Positions 13,266 to 28,435 of a stretch of 64,000 bases of DNA are shown here, piece by piece (the stretch's first letter is position 1; every line of letters starts with the position of its first letter). Source of the DNA: Urechis unicinctus (lineage: Eukaryota; Annelida; Polychaeta; Xenopneusta; Urechidae); NCBI GenBank assembly GCA_034190875.2, contig CM067354.1:3288385-3352384 (forward strand), written 5' to 3'. The notes beneath the pieces were generated by a model. The model was given only the letters and a program-made list of their open reading frames with translations. It made no database searches and had not been told where the DNA came from. A program made the position numbers and the translations under genes.

Positions 13266-13625
13266 TTTTATATCCCTAGTGGCCGAAAAGTTGTCTTCTA
13301 AAGGAACTTTCAAATGCTTCTGTTGGGGATGAAATTAGTCTGATTCAAAACTGATTTAATCTGCTTTCCGACAACGTTGATAATAGCTGGCCAATGAAGG
13401 CATTTATATTAATTAAACGTGCTCGACCTTATTGATGGTAAAAATTCTGTTTTTATATCACCGCAAGCCGTTATGAGTTGATAAAATTTGAGAAGAATGT
13501 TAGGACACACTTCCAAAATAATGTTGTAGCCACCGCTAAACAGCGTTATAGACAAGTTAATCAGACATCGTGCAGTTTGCTGTGTCGTTTTCAATTTAAT
13601 GCAAGTGTTATAGCTGCAATGCATA

Positions 13626-13708
13626 TGACCTATTACCCCTCTACGTGACGCTCGTAAGTCTTTCATATAAATGACGTTTTAGGAGTCACGTAGATGGGTA
13701 ATAGGTCA
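13626..13708. mobile_element. 83-bp palindromic MITE-like hairpin, left arm
   Basis: It begins TGACCTATTACCC and ends GGGTAATAGGTCA. The 24-nt ends are inverted copies with one or two mismatches, around a short core containing CATATAAATGACG. An equivalent 83-bp hairpin lies at 34523-34605, so it was present before the arms separated. It has no coding capacity. It could be a MITE or a structural hairpin of the larger repeat. Confidence 0.65.
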
Positions 13709-15541
13709 ATTTTGTTGCTCGTTATAGCTCATTTGTTAAGTTATATGTGGCACCCGTTGCCGGTTATAAATGCACGATCGGATACTATGTTATTTAATTT
13801 GTGACACTTAAATGCGTCAACAACATGCTCATACCATATGGTATGTTGTGTCGGGCGTTAAATTCCCATGAAGTCGTTCCACGGTCGCACGTTAATAGTA
13901 GAACCGGCCTTAACAGTGTCTTGAAACAATGTATTACTTGTCAAAGATGGTGAAAGGCTACAAACAAATGTTCTGCTATATTTATCGAAACAGACAAGTT
14001 GAAATCATCTGCACTACGAATACAAATCGAGGATTATCAACACCAATGACAGAACGCGATGCAAGCTTGCATTTAAGTTCACCACAAATCCAAAATGCTA
14101 CATCAACTATGAAAATGACAACAAGATGGATGTAACATTAGACACCACGTACACTATGGTGTCGAGAGCACTACCTTCTCGCTCTCCAAACCGGAATTCT
14201 CATTTATGTTATCTAAGTGATTGGTACAAATTACTTCATGCAATTATCATCGATATGCATTAGTCTCCTGGCCTAATGGCAACCAACTACTACTTCAATA
14301 TGCCCCCGACGCGACCTGTCAAATATGTTTATGAAATAAGGTGCCCACAGGGAGCCTGAGAAACTGCATTAAATGTGGAACACGCCATTTCTGTCACTCG
14401 TGGTTGATCCATCGATTTATCTTAGGATGATAATATATTTTGTACGCTGCGTTTTTGACCTAACCCCATCGACTAATGATAACGTACAAATGACGTGTGT
14501 TCCTCTCGTGTAGCTGCCATAGTACCTAATTATGCTGCTATGTTAAAAATGTCACAACTGAAAAAAGCATTTGTTTCATTGACGTCTCTATAGCTAAACC
14601 TTTTCATACTGAGAATAACTATCCAGCATTTTGCCGTGTTGGTTTTCATCTTCACCACAATTTAAGAAAACAATGGTAATTGTTTTAAGCAGGCAAATGT
14701 TTTGTGATACAGGATAATGACCCCTCAAGATGGCATACGGAGATTACCCAGACCTTGTATCATTCGCAGATGGTAGTGCTCACATATCGCATCAGTAGAT
14801 GGCTCCTCTCAACGATATCATATGCAACGCCAGTTCATGGCCTTAATAATATCACCGACAATACTACCAGTGTAATTCTATTACGTACCAATAAATGACA
14901 ATTCGTCGTAACAGTGGCTGATTATCCTCAATAAGCAGTCAAACGTAGCTCTTAATGAATGATCCAATAAAACATTACACCCTGTAGTGATCATGCGATA
15001 TGCCAAATTATCAACGCCAACAATTCAATGAACACAGACGCCAGGGTGACTTGAACTTTTCGGACTGAAATTGCCTATCATTTGTCGACAAAACTATATT
15101 TCAGACATCAAAGTTGATAATGACTTCCATCGGCATCGATGGGAGTGTTTTGAAGATTAGCACGGAGATCTGGATTTTTATAGCATCGAAACTATTGGCG
15201 ATAGATGATCCAAGCAAGGATATATTTGCACCTTTCACATTGCAGTATTTGTATTCTTCAAACGTACAGATCAAACATAGTATGGCACTAATCAAAATCT
15301 GTATTTTGTTGCTCATAATGGTGTGTGTTTGATCTTTGGCAATCGTCAAAAGTTGCAGATGTGGTTATTACGTCAATTTCAATATGGATATTAATACTCA
15401 TTAACAAATGGGGGCCCATAATTCATTGCGCCGGCATGCATAAGTGCTTAAAATCCACGGATAAGGTTCCACTCGGAAGAAAATACGAAGCCATCTTCTC
15501 GATGCCATTTTGCCTCAGTTGGCCGCTAGGGGCAGGTTGCG

Positions 15542-15549
15542 TGACGTCA
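15542..15549 (+). promoter_or_regulatory. CRE palindrome upstream of the ballast-domain gene
   Basis: A perfect TGACGTCA lies in a GC-rich stretch that also has an ETS-like CGGAAG (15475) and a YY1-like GCCATCTT (15490). It lies 138 bp before the first supportable codon of the plus-strand gene. A second CRE marks the start of the converging gene at 18706. Confidence 0.45.
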
Positions 15550-15686
15550 TACCTGCAGCGCGGCCTCCAAGAGAATTTGACAGCGAGCAAGCGAGCAAAG
15601 CGAAAAGCGTTTTTGTGCATTTTAAGATTACACCGTATTTACATGAAGCGTTGTCTTCTTCTGATGAAGATAACGAGGCCCCATAG

Positions 15687-16714
15687 CATAACATTGGGGC
15701 AAATTATGTCCATGATTATTTATTTGAGCCAATACGGGCGGGAGTTGAATCATCCAAGTCACACTTCGAAAGGACACCGGGATCTCTAACTCAAGAGTCC
15801 GCTTTGGTTGAAGAATCCACAAAAGATTTCGACGAATGGTGAGTTTTAGAATACCCTTCCCAAGCTTTATTGAACTATGATAACTGGTAAAAAATAATCG
15901 TTAGTATCAGTTACACAATAAATTTACATATTCTGTAAGTTGAGGATAGTATGTTGACAGACCAAACTACTACAACAAATAGTACCTGGCTAGTGAATGT
16001 AGCTTTGTCATGTACCCTCAGAACATTTAATATTGTGGACAGATGTTTGCATGCAGTATATAAAGTATTTTCCTTTTACATTCATTCTTTGTGCCACAAA
16101 TATAACATTACAATGACTCTTTAATTATTTCTCTAACTTAGGTGTAGCTGTCATCACTGCATCCCAATGGACACAGCCAGAGTGTGTTACAGAAGTTTGG
16201 AGAGAGTGATGGCTATAACGGAGGAATGGACATGCATCACCAAGAATCCCAGATTCCTGGCAAACTGCCTGAACACAAATGAGCTGGAAGCGTCCAAATT
16301 TGAATCTATTATTGCTACCAAAAAGGACACTTTGAGGTTGAACAATCATATTTATTGCTATGGGAACATCAATCCCGCTGTGTAAAATGTTCAGTGTTCA
16401 TATTGATAAACTACAATATATTTCACATAGCCAAGATATAACACCAGTAACATGAAATCTAGAAGCAGAGCTTACAATAAAATTACAAAGTGAGGGAATG
16501 GTTGACAAATGACAATTGTTTTTTTAACTGTACAACTTATTTCAAAACCATGGACAACTAATTGATATATTGTTTCAGATTATTCAGGTATCTAGCATAC
16601 CGCCAGTTTATATTCTGGATATGGCACAGACCGGGCAAAATCAACAGGAAAGTGCTGGCAGCCTGTGTGGTAACACCTGTTACTGAATCCATCCCTGACC
16701 CGGGCGGCAAATAG
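15687..16714 (+). pseudogene. P2X7-type 'ballast' zinc-domain gene, three exons, first locus
   Basis: The predicted exons are 15687-15838, 16142-16381 and 16579-16714, with 303- and 197-bp GT-AG introns. The spliced frame is 175 codons and stays in phase across both junctions. Exon 1 has DYLFEP, common before this domain, and ends on the split Trp of EWCSCHHC. Exon 2 gives CSCHHCIPM, CIT..P.F and CLN. Exon 3 gives FRYLAYRQFIFWIW, then ACVV and PDPGG. These are the hallmarks of the cysteine-rich domain at the C-terminus of vertebrate P2X7, which also occurs as stand-alone proteins in many invertebrates; its fold binds zinc. No channel segments are present. An in-frame TAG at 15684 separates this frame from an acidic open stretch upstream (SSSDEDNEAP) and no in-frame Met is seen, so the copy is probably dead or starts elsewhere. 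Its stop is 9 bp from that of the converging gene. The end of exon 2 is the least certain boundary. Confidence 0.75.
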
Positions 16715-16723
16715 ACAAGTTAT

Positions 16724-18715
16724 CTACAATGGAGCTGAAGAAGATTTCTTGGTCAGGTTGAATCGACACCTGTGAGCACCTACGAGAAGATCCTTTCAGG
16801 TTTCTCGTACTGGGAGGCAATAGGTGGTGGGACAGTCCTGTCCTCGGCAAGGACCTCAGCAAGTCTGTAGCTTGGGTATTTTTGCCTGAGATCAAGCTCC
16901 TCAGCAATGAACTGATGTACATAGTCTGAAGCAAATCAACGTTATTCATATTTTATGATAGTCATATAATAAGTTAGTTATATTATATGCCCATATTGAA
17001 TTGGGTAACAATGTTTGTGCATATGAAACTTATTTGCGTTTCGGTAATGAATGTCAAAATAACATGTGTTTCATTTTAGATTAATGCATATACACACCAA
17101 AAGAAATTGGTACTTTGACAGGCTTGACAACTGGGTCTCCCGGTGTGGCTTTGGAGTAGGACACTCTCCATTGGGACTGACCTCCTTGAGTGATGGCATG
17201 AGCTGTGTTCGAGTTTTCATTGAAGTGAATAACTTCTAGGAGCAATCTGGATATATATATAGTAGGTGGATAACATATTGCTAAGTAAGAATTGAAACTT
17301 GAGCACATAATTCTACAAAGAACATTACAGCTGTCACTACACAAATCTGCTAAACTTCCATACAACCCCAATTCAAATATACAAAACCGAATTTCAAAAT
17401 ATGTTATTTCATTGGCATTACCTGGCCTCCATGGTGGCATAGGGATAGTGGACACACTTTGGTCCGAAGAATATGACCACTTTGTGATACGATTCCAGGC
17501 TTGATGTCGGCTTTGACGGGGAAAGCCTGCCAATGTAGTTTAGGAGATGCTTGCTAGAGACTTTCAATTCCAACTCTTTGTGTGGCTTCGATCCTATTTA
17601 TGGTTCACACACATATCAATACAGATTACATTTGTATGGTAAAGTAGTACCACAGAGGCATGGATTTTACCATTTTGACTCATTTAATTACACTACCACT
17701 GAAGTAAATATTTCTATAAAAACTTATATGATTCAAAATTAATACCGACCCTTCAGTATCCACTTCTTGTCCTCCAGTAGTGTATGCTCACATTCCGGGT
17801 ACAGCTCCCAATGCCCCACGTGCTCATTGACGATAGTGGGTGCCCCTGGTGACACTTTTGGTCAGCAAGTTGCACTGTGTCCCTATGCAGTGCTGAGATG
17901 GGCTAACTTGGGTACCTCTTGAATATTTCTTTATTCCAGGAAAGATGGAACTGTGTCTGTAGGGACTTGTCAGCCATCTATGGTATCAATACAATAAATA
18001 TGCTACAATTTCATTCATCATAGCCTTAAAGGAAGTAAATGTTTACAAATTGACTGTGAAAAAACACATGGATACATACATCAGAAGTTATCCCTGCCAA
18101 TGCATTTCATCAAATATAATAATGCAGCTGCCTTGTGACACTTACTGAAACATTTGCCTGTACCCCAAATGACAAGCGGACGCTGTCAGAGGCGAAGTTT
18201 CTTCGCCTAGGTCGGCAGTGCTTGGGTGTGACACCTCAGTCTGTGATTCACCACTGTCACTTGATTTAGCTATCCGCTCAGCTGCCAGTACCATTTCATT
18301 TTCTACCTGCATGGCGAGAAACAGCTGGATTGATATACTGGCAACTTGGTGATAAATTCATCAACATCTAAATAAGTATACGTCAACAGATCAGGACTAG
18401 CCTAAAGGTTCAGCCAACAGATGTTTCCTGTTGTCGTTGTCTTTTCTCCGAGGTACTCCGTCGCTTAGTTTGACTGTCATCGACTCCAACGTGGCTAAAG
18501 AGAGCCGGTATAGCTTCTTTTCAGAGCCTAGGTTTCTTACGAAATCCTAGACTTCTGAGCAGCTCTGGGTCAGTCTCATAAGCACCATTCTCGAAATATC
18601 AGAACATAGAACTGTCGTAAGGGTAGGTCTCCAATGTTTACGCTTGTCTTTAGGAAACAGAAAAAAACTAACGCCTGACTTCTGAATGTTCGCGAACAAC
18701 TCGAGTGACGTCAAA
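16724..18715 (-). pseudogene. THAP-domain transposase-like gene, six exons, broken
   Basis: Exons on the minus strand are about 18700-18419, 18306-18146, 17977-17750, 17593-17422, 17246-17098 and 16925-16724. Exon 1 encodes part of a THAP DNA-binding domain: SGVSFFLFPKDKRKHW, VLCSD, then in a shifted frame YETDPELLRSLGF and KEAIPALF. The first Cys pair is missing. A one-base loss falls in the codon expected for the zinc-binding His, and a TGA follows. Exon 3 has GTQCNLL and HWELYPECEHTLL. Exon 4 has LLNYIGRLSP and SSLESYH. Exon 5 has HFNENSNTAHA and SYSKATPGD. Exon 6 has DYVHQF and PPPIASQ. These C-terminal motifs match a widespread metazoan transposase-like family. Phases agree over exons 3-6. 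A frame break in exon 3 and the absence of the catalytic core suggest an internal deletion. Kolobok is my best guess for the superfamily. Confidence 0.65.
18706..18713 (-). promoter_or_regulatory. CRE palindrome at the start of the THAP gene
   Basis: A perfect TGACGTCA lies directly upstream of the recognisable THAP reading frame on the minus strand. With the CRE at 15542 it gives this locus CRE sites at both outer ends of its converging genes. Confidence 0.4.
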
Positions 18716-18799
18716 ATCGGGAAATTCACGAATTTTACCGAGCGATATCTTGACAGATTCGACGTGGAAAAATGTAAGAAAATCATTTTTTTTGACCTT

Positions 18800-21700
18800 T
18801 AAAATGATTTTTGCCGCCGGTATCTTGTCCCATAGATCAAAAACCACGCGATCTACGTTATCATATGTGCAAACATCATTGTTTTGTTTCATACCAGTCG
18901 TGCCGGACATTCGGTGCAATGAATTTGACAATGCATTTTTGTACCTTTTATTACAATTTGAATATACATTGCCTTTGATCAGACCATACTATTCCCATTA
19001 GGTATTTAAGTATAGCGACAGCATTGCAGCATACCATCAATTTGTCTAAACATTTTGCCACACGATGCAACCGCATAATAGTCTAATGCTCTCTTCGCAT
19101 GTGTTGTTGAGGACCAGCTTTTCCGAATCACTTGGTGTTTGGTTATATTGTTGCTCAACTCATTATCAGATCCAATTCTGTTGCTAATGGTGCTCCCCAT
19201 GGAGACAGACCAATAACACATGCGATGGACGCCGTTGCAACTGAAGGGAGCGCACATCGCAATAATTTCGTCATTTTGTACCATCCTCTGCCAGGTAGAA
19301 GACCTGTGTAAATATACTAAATGCGTCAAACATGAGGCTGGCCCTTACACACCTATTTAGTAAATCACTGCTGCATTCATTATTGGACGCAAAGGATATC
19401 AAAGGAGATAAATTACTGTCATGACCTGTCTGTATACGTCAAAGAGAAATAATCTATAAGCCGCTAGCGAGATTGGTGTAGGCAGAAAATACTAACAATC
19501 AACAAATGATTATAATACCGATGTACGCATACTATTTTAATTTCATGAAGAAGAAAACAAGTATTGTAGCTAATTCCTTACTTGCATAGTGGCAGGCACT
19601 CAAGCGTGTCTCATGTTATGCATTTACGATGGTTTGATATGTGTCAGTCTAGAAGCAAAATTACATCGTTATTGTATTGTAGTCATTGGCGTGATCCAAG
19701 CACTCAACAAAGTTGAGCTCTGTTCTTCCATGACTATTTTAGTACAACACTCAATTTTGTCTTCACATTCTACAATAGTGTAACGATAATATGCTGCCGT
19801 GCTTTTTTTGAACATAATACATGGCCAATAATGGAGTTCCCGAAAGTCACGATTGTCATATTTTACGTTGTAACTCTAATAGAGTATACATCGGGAAATA
19901 TGTGTCTGCATCACAAGCAAACAAGGAAATGGATAACACTAACAGCTGACCCGTATCCGGTAAAAGACAGTTATTAAGAAACGATTAATTTGATGAAGCG
20001 GAGAATCATCCCTGCAGATCCTTATCATTTCCATGTGAAACCGATCACCTCCAGATGGGAAGTGATTCCTATGCATCTTTTCCATTCGGGTTTTGTAAGA
20101 TCGTTATTACTATAAGCTCTACTTACAAGTCCCATCCGAGCCAATCAACTAAAAAACACAGCGCTTACTATACGAATGCACAACAGTAATTGAAACGACC
20201 AACCATAGTTTTGTGGTTTTGTTCCTGATGCAGAATCATAATTAAAACCTGTTAAAAAAATGACCCTGTCTTCAAATGTTACCCAGAATCAAGAATTGGG
20301 TTCAGCTAAAAGCCATGCTAGGACCAGATCACGGCTACAAGCGACGCACCACTATACCCACGTGTGGGTAAGTGCAGCGAAATCATCAGTTCATTTTTGT
20401 CTTAATGGGCCCTCTCTAATTACGTTAATGCATCACGTTGATGGTTGCAATAAAGAAGAACCGAGCTCACTGCCTGTGAAGTATAACAAATAAATAACCG
20501 AAAAAATACATGCAGCTGTTGCCTTTTTGACAATGCCACAGATGGTCAACGCAAACTGCATATCACTAGCCCTGCCAGTTGAATTGGAACAGTAAGAAAA
20601 TCAGCATTCATATCAGATTCTTATCATGCATATCATCATGAATTTATGAAATATGCCAACATGACCTAAACGTATGTGTATGTTAACCAGTGTCTTTTGA
20701 ACTGGCTGCGGCCTATGCACGAAGGCAATATCTCTCGCCTTGCGAGTTGCTTTATTCCATACTAGATGGAGCAAGCATTTAGTAAATTGAATCTCGACAA
20801 TTCTAAAATAGATTTGAAACTCTTAATGATCAGTCTCTGCTCAAATGGCGGCAAAACTGATTGCACCAGAACGTTTTATGGTCTTTATATAGATACCAGT
20901 TCCCTTTTTCGACCTCAAGGGGCGCCTTATGTCATTGAGGGATATATCATCAGCAAGGAAGCTGTTTTGGCTAAACGCGGAGGACACTGTTGATCCACAG
21001 CAATTCGTCCCATCCGGGCTAAGTACAATAATGAGGGACAATTTCACTGTTTGTTGTTCCAAAAACGGATATATTCACTGGATGCGGTAATCTGGCTCGT
21101 GCGTTAATTGTGAAAAAGGCTAACTATGATCATCTCCTACCATGCATACATCTTAACTTCCCTTTAACCGATTTATGTTTGGTATTAGCAGTATTAAAAA
21201 AATATACCGTAAACTATGATATTAATAATCTAGTATTATCAATGATTAAAATACATAATTCTCTACACTTATTATGGAAATGTTTTGGCGTTCAGAATAG
21301 CTGCATTATGGTAGTGGCTTTTTCATTGACGATCGTCGTGTGCTAAGATTTGGAGTTGTGTATACATCACAACACCATCTCAATTAAATACCTTTTCAGG
21401 AAACCATTTACTCACAATTGCTTGACATTATTGTCAGCTTTTCTGCCTCGGCTGTACAGATACAAGAACCACTGTGAATAACGGCGGGTTGTTTGTAGGG
21501 AGATTCCATGCAACGGATCAGCTATACATATGTTGTGGCCAGCGAGTGCATCTTGAATGCGTGCTGGCATATGTATTATGCACCGTTAAGTACCTCAATT
21601 AGCAACAATACCGTCATAGATTATTTTGCAGATATATCAATTAAGCGCGAAATGCAAGCCACTAGTATTCGATTTAAAACATCGGTATTATCTACACAAA

Positions 21701-22339
21701 GTTAGGCATTGAAATGGCACAAGATATAGCTCGGTTTGCCTCTTATCCGCATTTGTCTCCCAATCTACCCCCATATTCACTGTTATACAGGGTTTAACTA
21801 CAGCGACGGCGACCAGGCTGCGGCGTTGGATACTGAGCACGTATAGATAGTTAACCATTTTATATTAGATAAAACTTTCCGATCCCACAAAATTCACGCA
21901 TATAGGCAACTTGCTGAGCTTGGGGTTGTTTAGACAGTATGTGCAAGAGTGTGTGCGTGATTGCAGACGAGAGAGGAATATTAATAACATTATAGAGGGA
22001 GAAAACTCGTGTGTGGTGAATCGCTCCAATATTCTATATGATTATCCCCCAAGAGGTCATGAAGCTGGTCTGTAGATCACCTGGAGTGTGTTGAACTTCT
22101 CATCGAGTGTTTTATCACAGCGATATGTGCCGCATCAAACTGGATCACCGAGTCGCACACTGGAAATAAACCTATGTTAACCAGTCTGCTAGGTAATATT
22201 GTTGGGAAAAAGGTTTGGTGCAGGAAACACCTTACAGAAGTGCCGTAGATAATAATATTGTTTTTAGACGAATATATCCCAAAAGAGTGTTTGAATTACA
22301 GCTAACGCAAACATTGACAAATAGAAAACCACATTATAG
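18800..22339. other. Intergenic, nothing recognised
   Basis: AT-rich spacer sequence inside the inverted arms. ORFs are short and overlap on both strands, with no domain motifs. Just inside its left edge, GACCTTTAA (18797-18805) could be a transposon end, but no matching left end was found. Confidence 0.5.
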
Positions 22340-22650
22340 CGGTATTGATCTCACAGTCACCATGACAATAAGCCACAACCATTAGAGTTGGGAAATTGCT
22401 CTGAGAGGAGCCATCTTCTAGTGCGCTATGTTAGTACAAACATCTGTGAATGTCTGGGTAATCTTATCGAACATGACCTAGTATCCGCCTGGTGGGGTCA
22501 TTTCCCTGTTTCACGAAACATTTGCATGCTTAAAATGAATAATGAATCGAAAGCGAAAACAATTACCATTGTCTAATTACATTAAGGTGCAGATGAAAAC
22601 CAACATGGCGAATTGGGGGATAGTTATGTTCAGTATCAAACGTGGATTAT
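22340..22650 (+). repeat. Diverged third copy of an inner-arm segment
   Basis: It matches 33175-33410 in the same orientation and about 14620-14850 inverted. Shared phrases include GAGAGGAGC, GGGTAATCT, GGGGTCATT, AACATTTGC and GATGAAAACCAACA. It is clearly more diverged from each arm than the arms are from each other. No gene. Confidence 0.75.
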
Positions 22651-25089
22651 TGGGAGCTCTTTTTTGCCAGTTAAAGACAAATATAAACGCCATACATGCG
22701 CCAGCGCTGTGACTTGTCGATTGATAAATCGCTTATACGCAGGCAATGTTGGAAGAACCAAATATAAAAGAGTGACTACAGTCATGGTTAAGGATGGGTT
22801 GTAAGGTTGCACATGAATGGGGCGAGGGAGATAACCTGTGTAGCAGGTTCAAGCGTAAGAGGCTATTGCTTCTAACAAAATTGCGAAACATTATAGAATG
22901 GAAATAATACGTACATAGCACAGGAGAAATAATAACCACTGCGCGGAAGGGGAGTATAGTGTTTGCATTCGATCCAATGACTTGAAACATAACACGGACG
23001 ATCCATGCAAGGGCACGCATTTCAATTGCATCAGATGCGTTTGTCAATTTGTTCCAAACAATAAAGCTATCTGTTTTGAATCTCAATAACATAAAGACAT
23101 GCTCATAGTGTCGCCTACTCATTTGTGTGATGGAGAGTCTATTCCGTGCCCAAGCACCAAGAGCTTTAGATTACTCTCTTTTATGTAGAACATATACCTT
23201 GAAACGTGAAATGACATCCTGATGTAGCGGAAATGACATCCAATGGATAAACATATCGTGTCTTACTGAACATGGCTGATTGTGCTGATTCAGATGCAGG
23301 TACATTGCTAAATTCTACAGTATAGTAAGTAGATATTTTTGTGTGAGCAATAATGCACCTCTAGGACGGGGCCATATTTCATATCATTATCTTGATATTA
23401 CCATTCACTAGATATTAAAATACTAGTTAAATGCACGACTGCATTCCGATGGCATGTCTAAACTAGATCATGCAATTTTTTCTATTATTGATAGAATTTT
23501 TTTTTTGTGGTCGGGACACATAAGAACTGTTAAGTACTTCTGACAAAGGGTGCCATGGCTTGCATTTTATCTGTTGCTCAATGCAGATTATATATAATAT
23601 AGCCTTGCTCCAGCTCCTTGCTTTAGCTCCAGGTTTGCCGTAGGCTTTACAAATGGGAATGACTGCCTTGATATCTGGTGCTTGCACCATTGGGGACAAT
23701 TCGACTACCACTGATATGATCAATATGATTGAATATTTTTCACTGCAGGGATTTATCACCTATATTCATGTTGCCCGCGGTCATTTGGTACGATGCAAGC
23801 TTTAGATCTACTTGTAATTGTATAACGTCAGTTTGGTGAATACGAGTAAACAGAATTACAATCATTCATTAGGAATGCGTCGGTAGCCTTATCCAATGAT
23901 TGTTACCAACTGCTGTGTAAGAGGTTCACATTGCATGCTACCGTCTGTTTAGAATATGTTGTCAAAGGAATATCTGATGGAGCTTCGCTCAAGGATGATT
24001 TATCTGGTGGTTAGCTTCGAACCCCAACAACTCCGAATAAGCCATTAAAGATTCCATTACTCTTGTTATTATAAGCCGGAATGGAACCCAAAGTCATTAT
24101 CACAGGGATATTCCGATTCTGATAAGCCATTCCAAGTAGATGTAGATATTTCCATGTGTCATTATTCTCCCTGTAGTTACTTTTGTAGTTGATATATAAG
24201 CCGGAATAAACGGCAAAGTCCGGTCTTATCACATGAGATGATTTATGACACAGAGGCGACATCTGGCGCGGGTGAAGGTCAATGTTATTTCTGCTATAAG
24301 CCTTCTTCGAAAAATACACCTGCGCCTAGACAAAGACAATTAATGTCACAATAAACACTTAAGACGAGGAGTATGCTGCTTAGTTAGTTCAGTTTCCCTA
24401 TTCTCGGCGCTCGGTTACACCCCTTTAGTTCCTTGTTTAGAAGATAGATGTCATGGCAACCCACTCATTTCTGTGAGCTGATCGGTGGCGACGAAAGGGC
24501 ATTTTCTCAGCAAGCGGTTCGAGGTTTCTATTTTAGAAGATTTTCATCAGCCATACAATGCCATTTAAGACAAATTTTATACATCTGATTACCAATCGAT
24601 AAAGCACAGAAAGCCTACGGCAACGCAAGAAGGACAGATTCTGTTTCAACAGAATTGTCGTCAGAACATTGCATCACTTGTCGGTTCTGGAAATTCCTGA
24701 CTATGCAAGCATTCATTAACACAGGACAGTGATGGGAGTAAAACAAAGCCGACAACAAACAGAATCGCAATATGCCATTCCTATCGTATGAGATTCTAAC
24801 ACACATTCGAAAATTAAAAGGCAGAAGAAAAAACAACTTTCACACAGGAGTTATTCATTCAATCGTAGCGGCGAGCGTTCAAAAACCCATTAAGGCTAAC
24901 TGTTTGTGCCAAGTTTGGTATTCTACGATTACCAAAATAACCATCAATCTTAACCATGGCGCTATAATTTCGACCTTTGACGTATGTGCTCTGTTACTTT
25001 AATGTACGCTCCATGCAACGTTTAAAAGCAAATTCACCATCGAGACATTTAACAACACCAGGTAGAGACATGAACTCGATCTTTGGCTT
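22651..25089. other. Intergenic with a scattered ATAAGCC motif
   Basis: No gene is supportable. Between 24037 and 24300 the heptamer ATAAGCC recurs five times (near 24038, 24072, 24121, 24197 and 24295), twice followed by GGAAT. The spacing is irregular, so this may be a decayed minisatellite or chance. Confidence 0.4.
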
Positions 25090-25440
25090 ATCTTTAAGTA
25101 CGACCAAACCTATCCCATCCGATGCAGTGCGTCGGAAATTATTACCGCGGTTTTATTTCAGATGGAATCACATCCGCTCGGTAAGAGCACTTTACGATAC
25201 AATGCCAACATTATTATTCCTTGATTGAAAAAAAAGTATCGAATAGTAACAGCTACAGAATAATCGTCTTGGGTTGAATATAGCACCAGACTTCAGTAAA
25301 GGATGTGGCTATCTGACATGCAAGAATACCATTGTTGCTGGCAAAAGCACGGAGGCCATCAATTTTATTTGTGTCATCTGTCACAGACAGACGGGTATAA
25401 ATGGGTTTATTATTATTGATGTGGTAGTCTGTCTTTTAGT
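25090..25440 (+). repeat. Dispersed repeat, second family, copy 1
   Basis: It resembles 30390-30690 in the same orientation. The best stretch is TATCTGACATGCAAGAATAC, which pairs with CATCTGACACGCAAGAACAA, each followed by a CATT and GCTGG pattern. Similarity is patchy, so this is an old duplication. Translation gives a weakly shared peptide pattern (LTCKNTIVAG here, LTRKNNIIAG there), perhaps hinting at a former coding sequence. Confidence 0.5.
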
Positions 25441-25550
25441 CACGCAGCCATTGTTGCATACCATTCAAGCAGCATTTAATAATGACAGCCGTATATTGGA
25501 TTCGATTCTTCGCTTCATTTTTGTTTACTTGGATCTTTGAATCACAAACA

Positions 25551-28435
<2,885 letters not shown>

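Larger units (their letters stand above)
7007..15084 (+). repeat. Left arm (B) of a large inverted repeat
   Basis: Its reverse complement matches 32920-39244. Anchor pairs are 7011/39240, 8938/37488, 10880/37250, 12860/35364, 13626/34605, 14150/33850 and 15070/32935. By eye, divergence in ungapped stretches is under about 10 percent. The arm contains a TA island, an 83-bp hairpin, a GC-rich hairpin block and no gene. Left-only segments lie at about 7630-8012 and 8939-10868. The TIRs of a giant element and an inverted segmental duplication are both possible; no transposase is linked to the arm ends. Confidence 0.9.

Noticed and set aside
15325..15789. 154-codon plus-strand ORF, one of the longest in the window
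   Set aside because: It overlaps the ballast-gene promoter and first exon in another frame. The ballast frame has domain motifs and a phase-consistent splice chain, while this one has none.
15687..16714. A P2X7 receptor channel gene
   Set aside because: Only the C-terminal cysteine-rich domain is present. No transmembrane segments or extracellular ligand-binding region precede it.
17081..17533. 150-codon minus-strand ORF taken as a single gene
   Set aside because: It reads through an intron. Only its last third (17098-17246) is coding, and the family motifs join across splice sites to an exon in a different frame.
15400..18810. TTAA sites near the first two-gene locus as element ends (15448, 18802)
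   Set aside because: The sequences next to these TTAA sites are not inverted copies of each other, so the ends of the first locus could not be placed.
22733..23122. 129-codon minus-strand ORF
   Set aside because: No motif and no splice support, and it begins inside sequence bordering a repeat copy. Length alone is not convincing in a 64-kb window.
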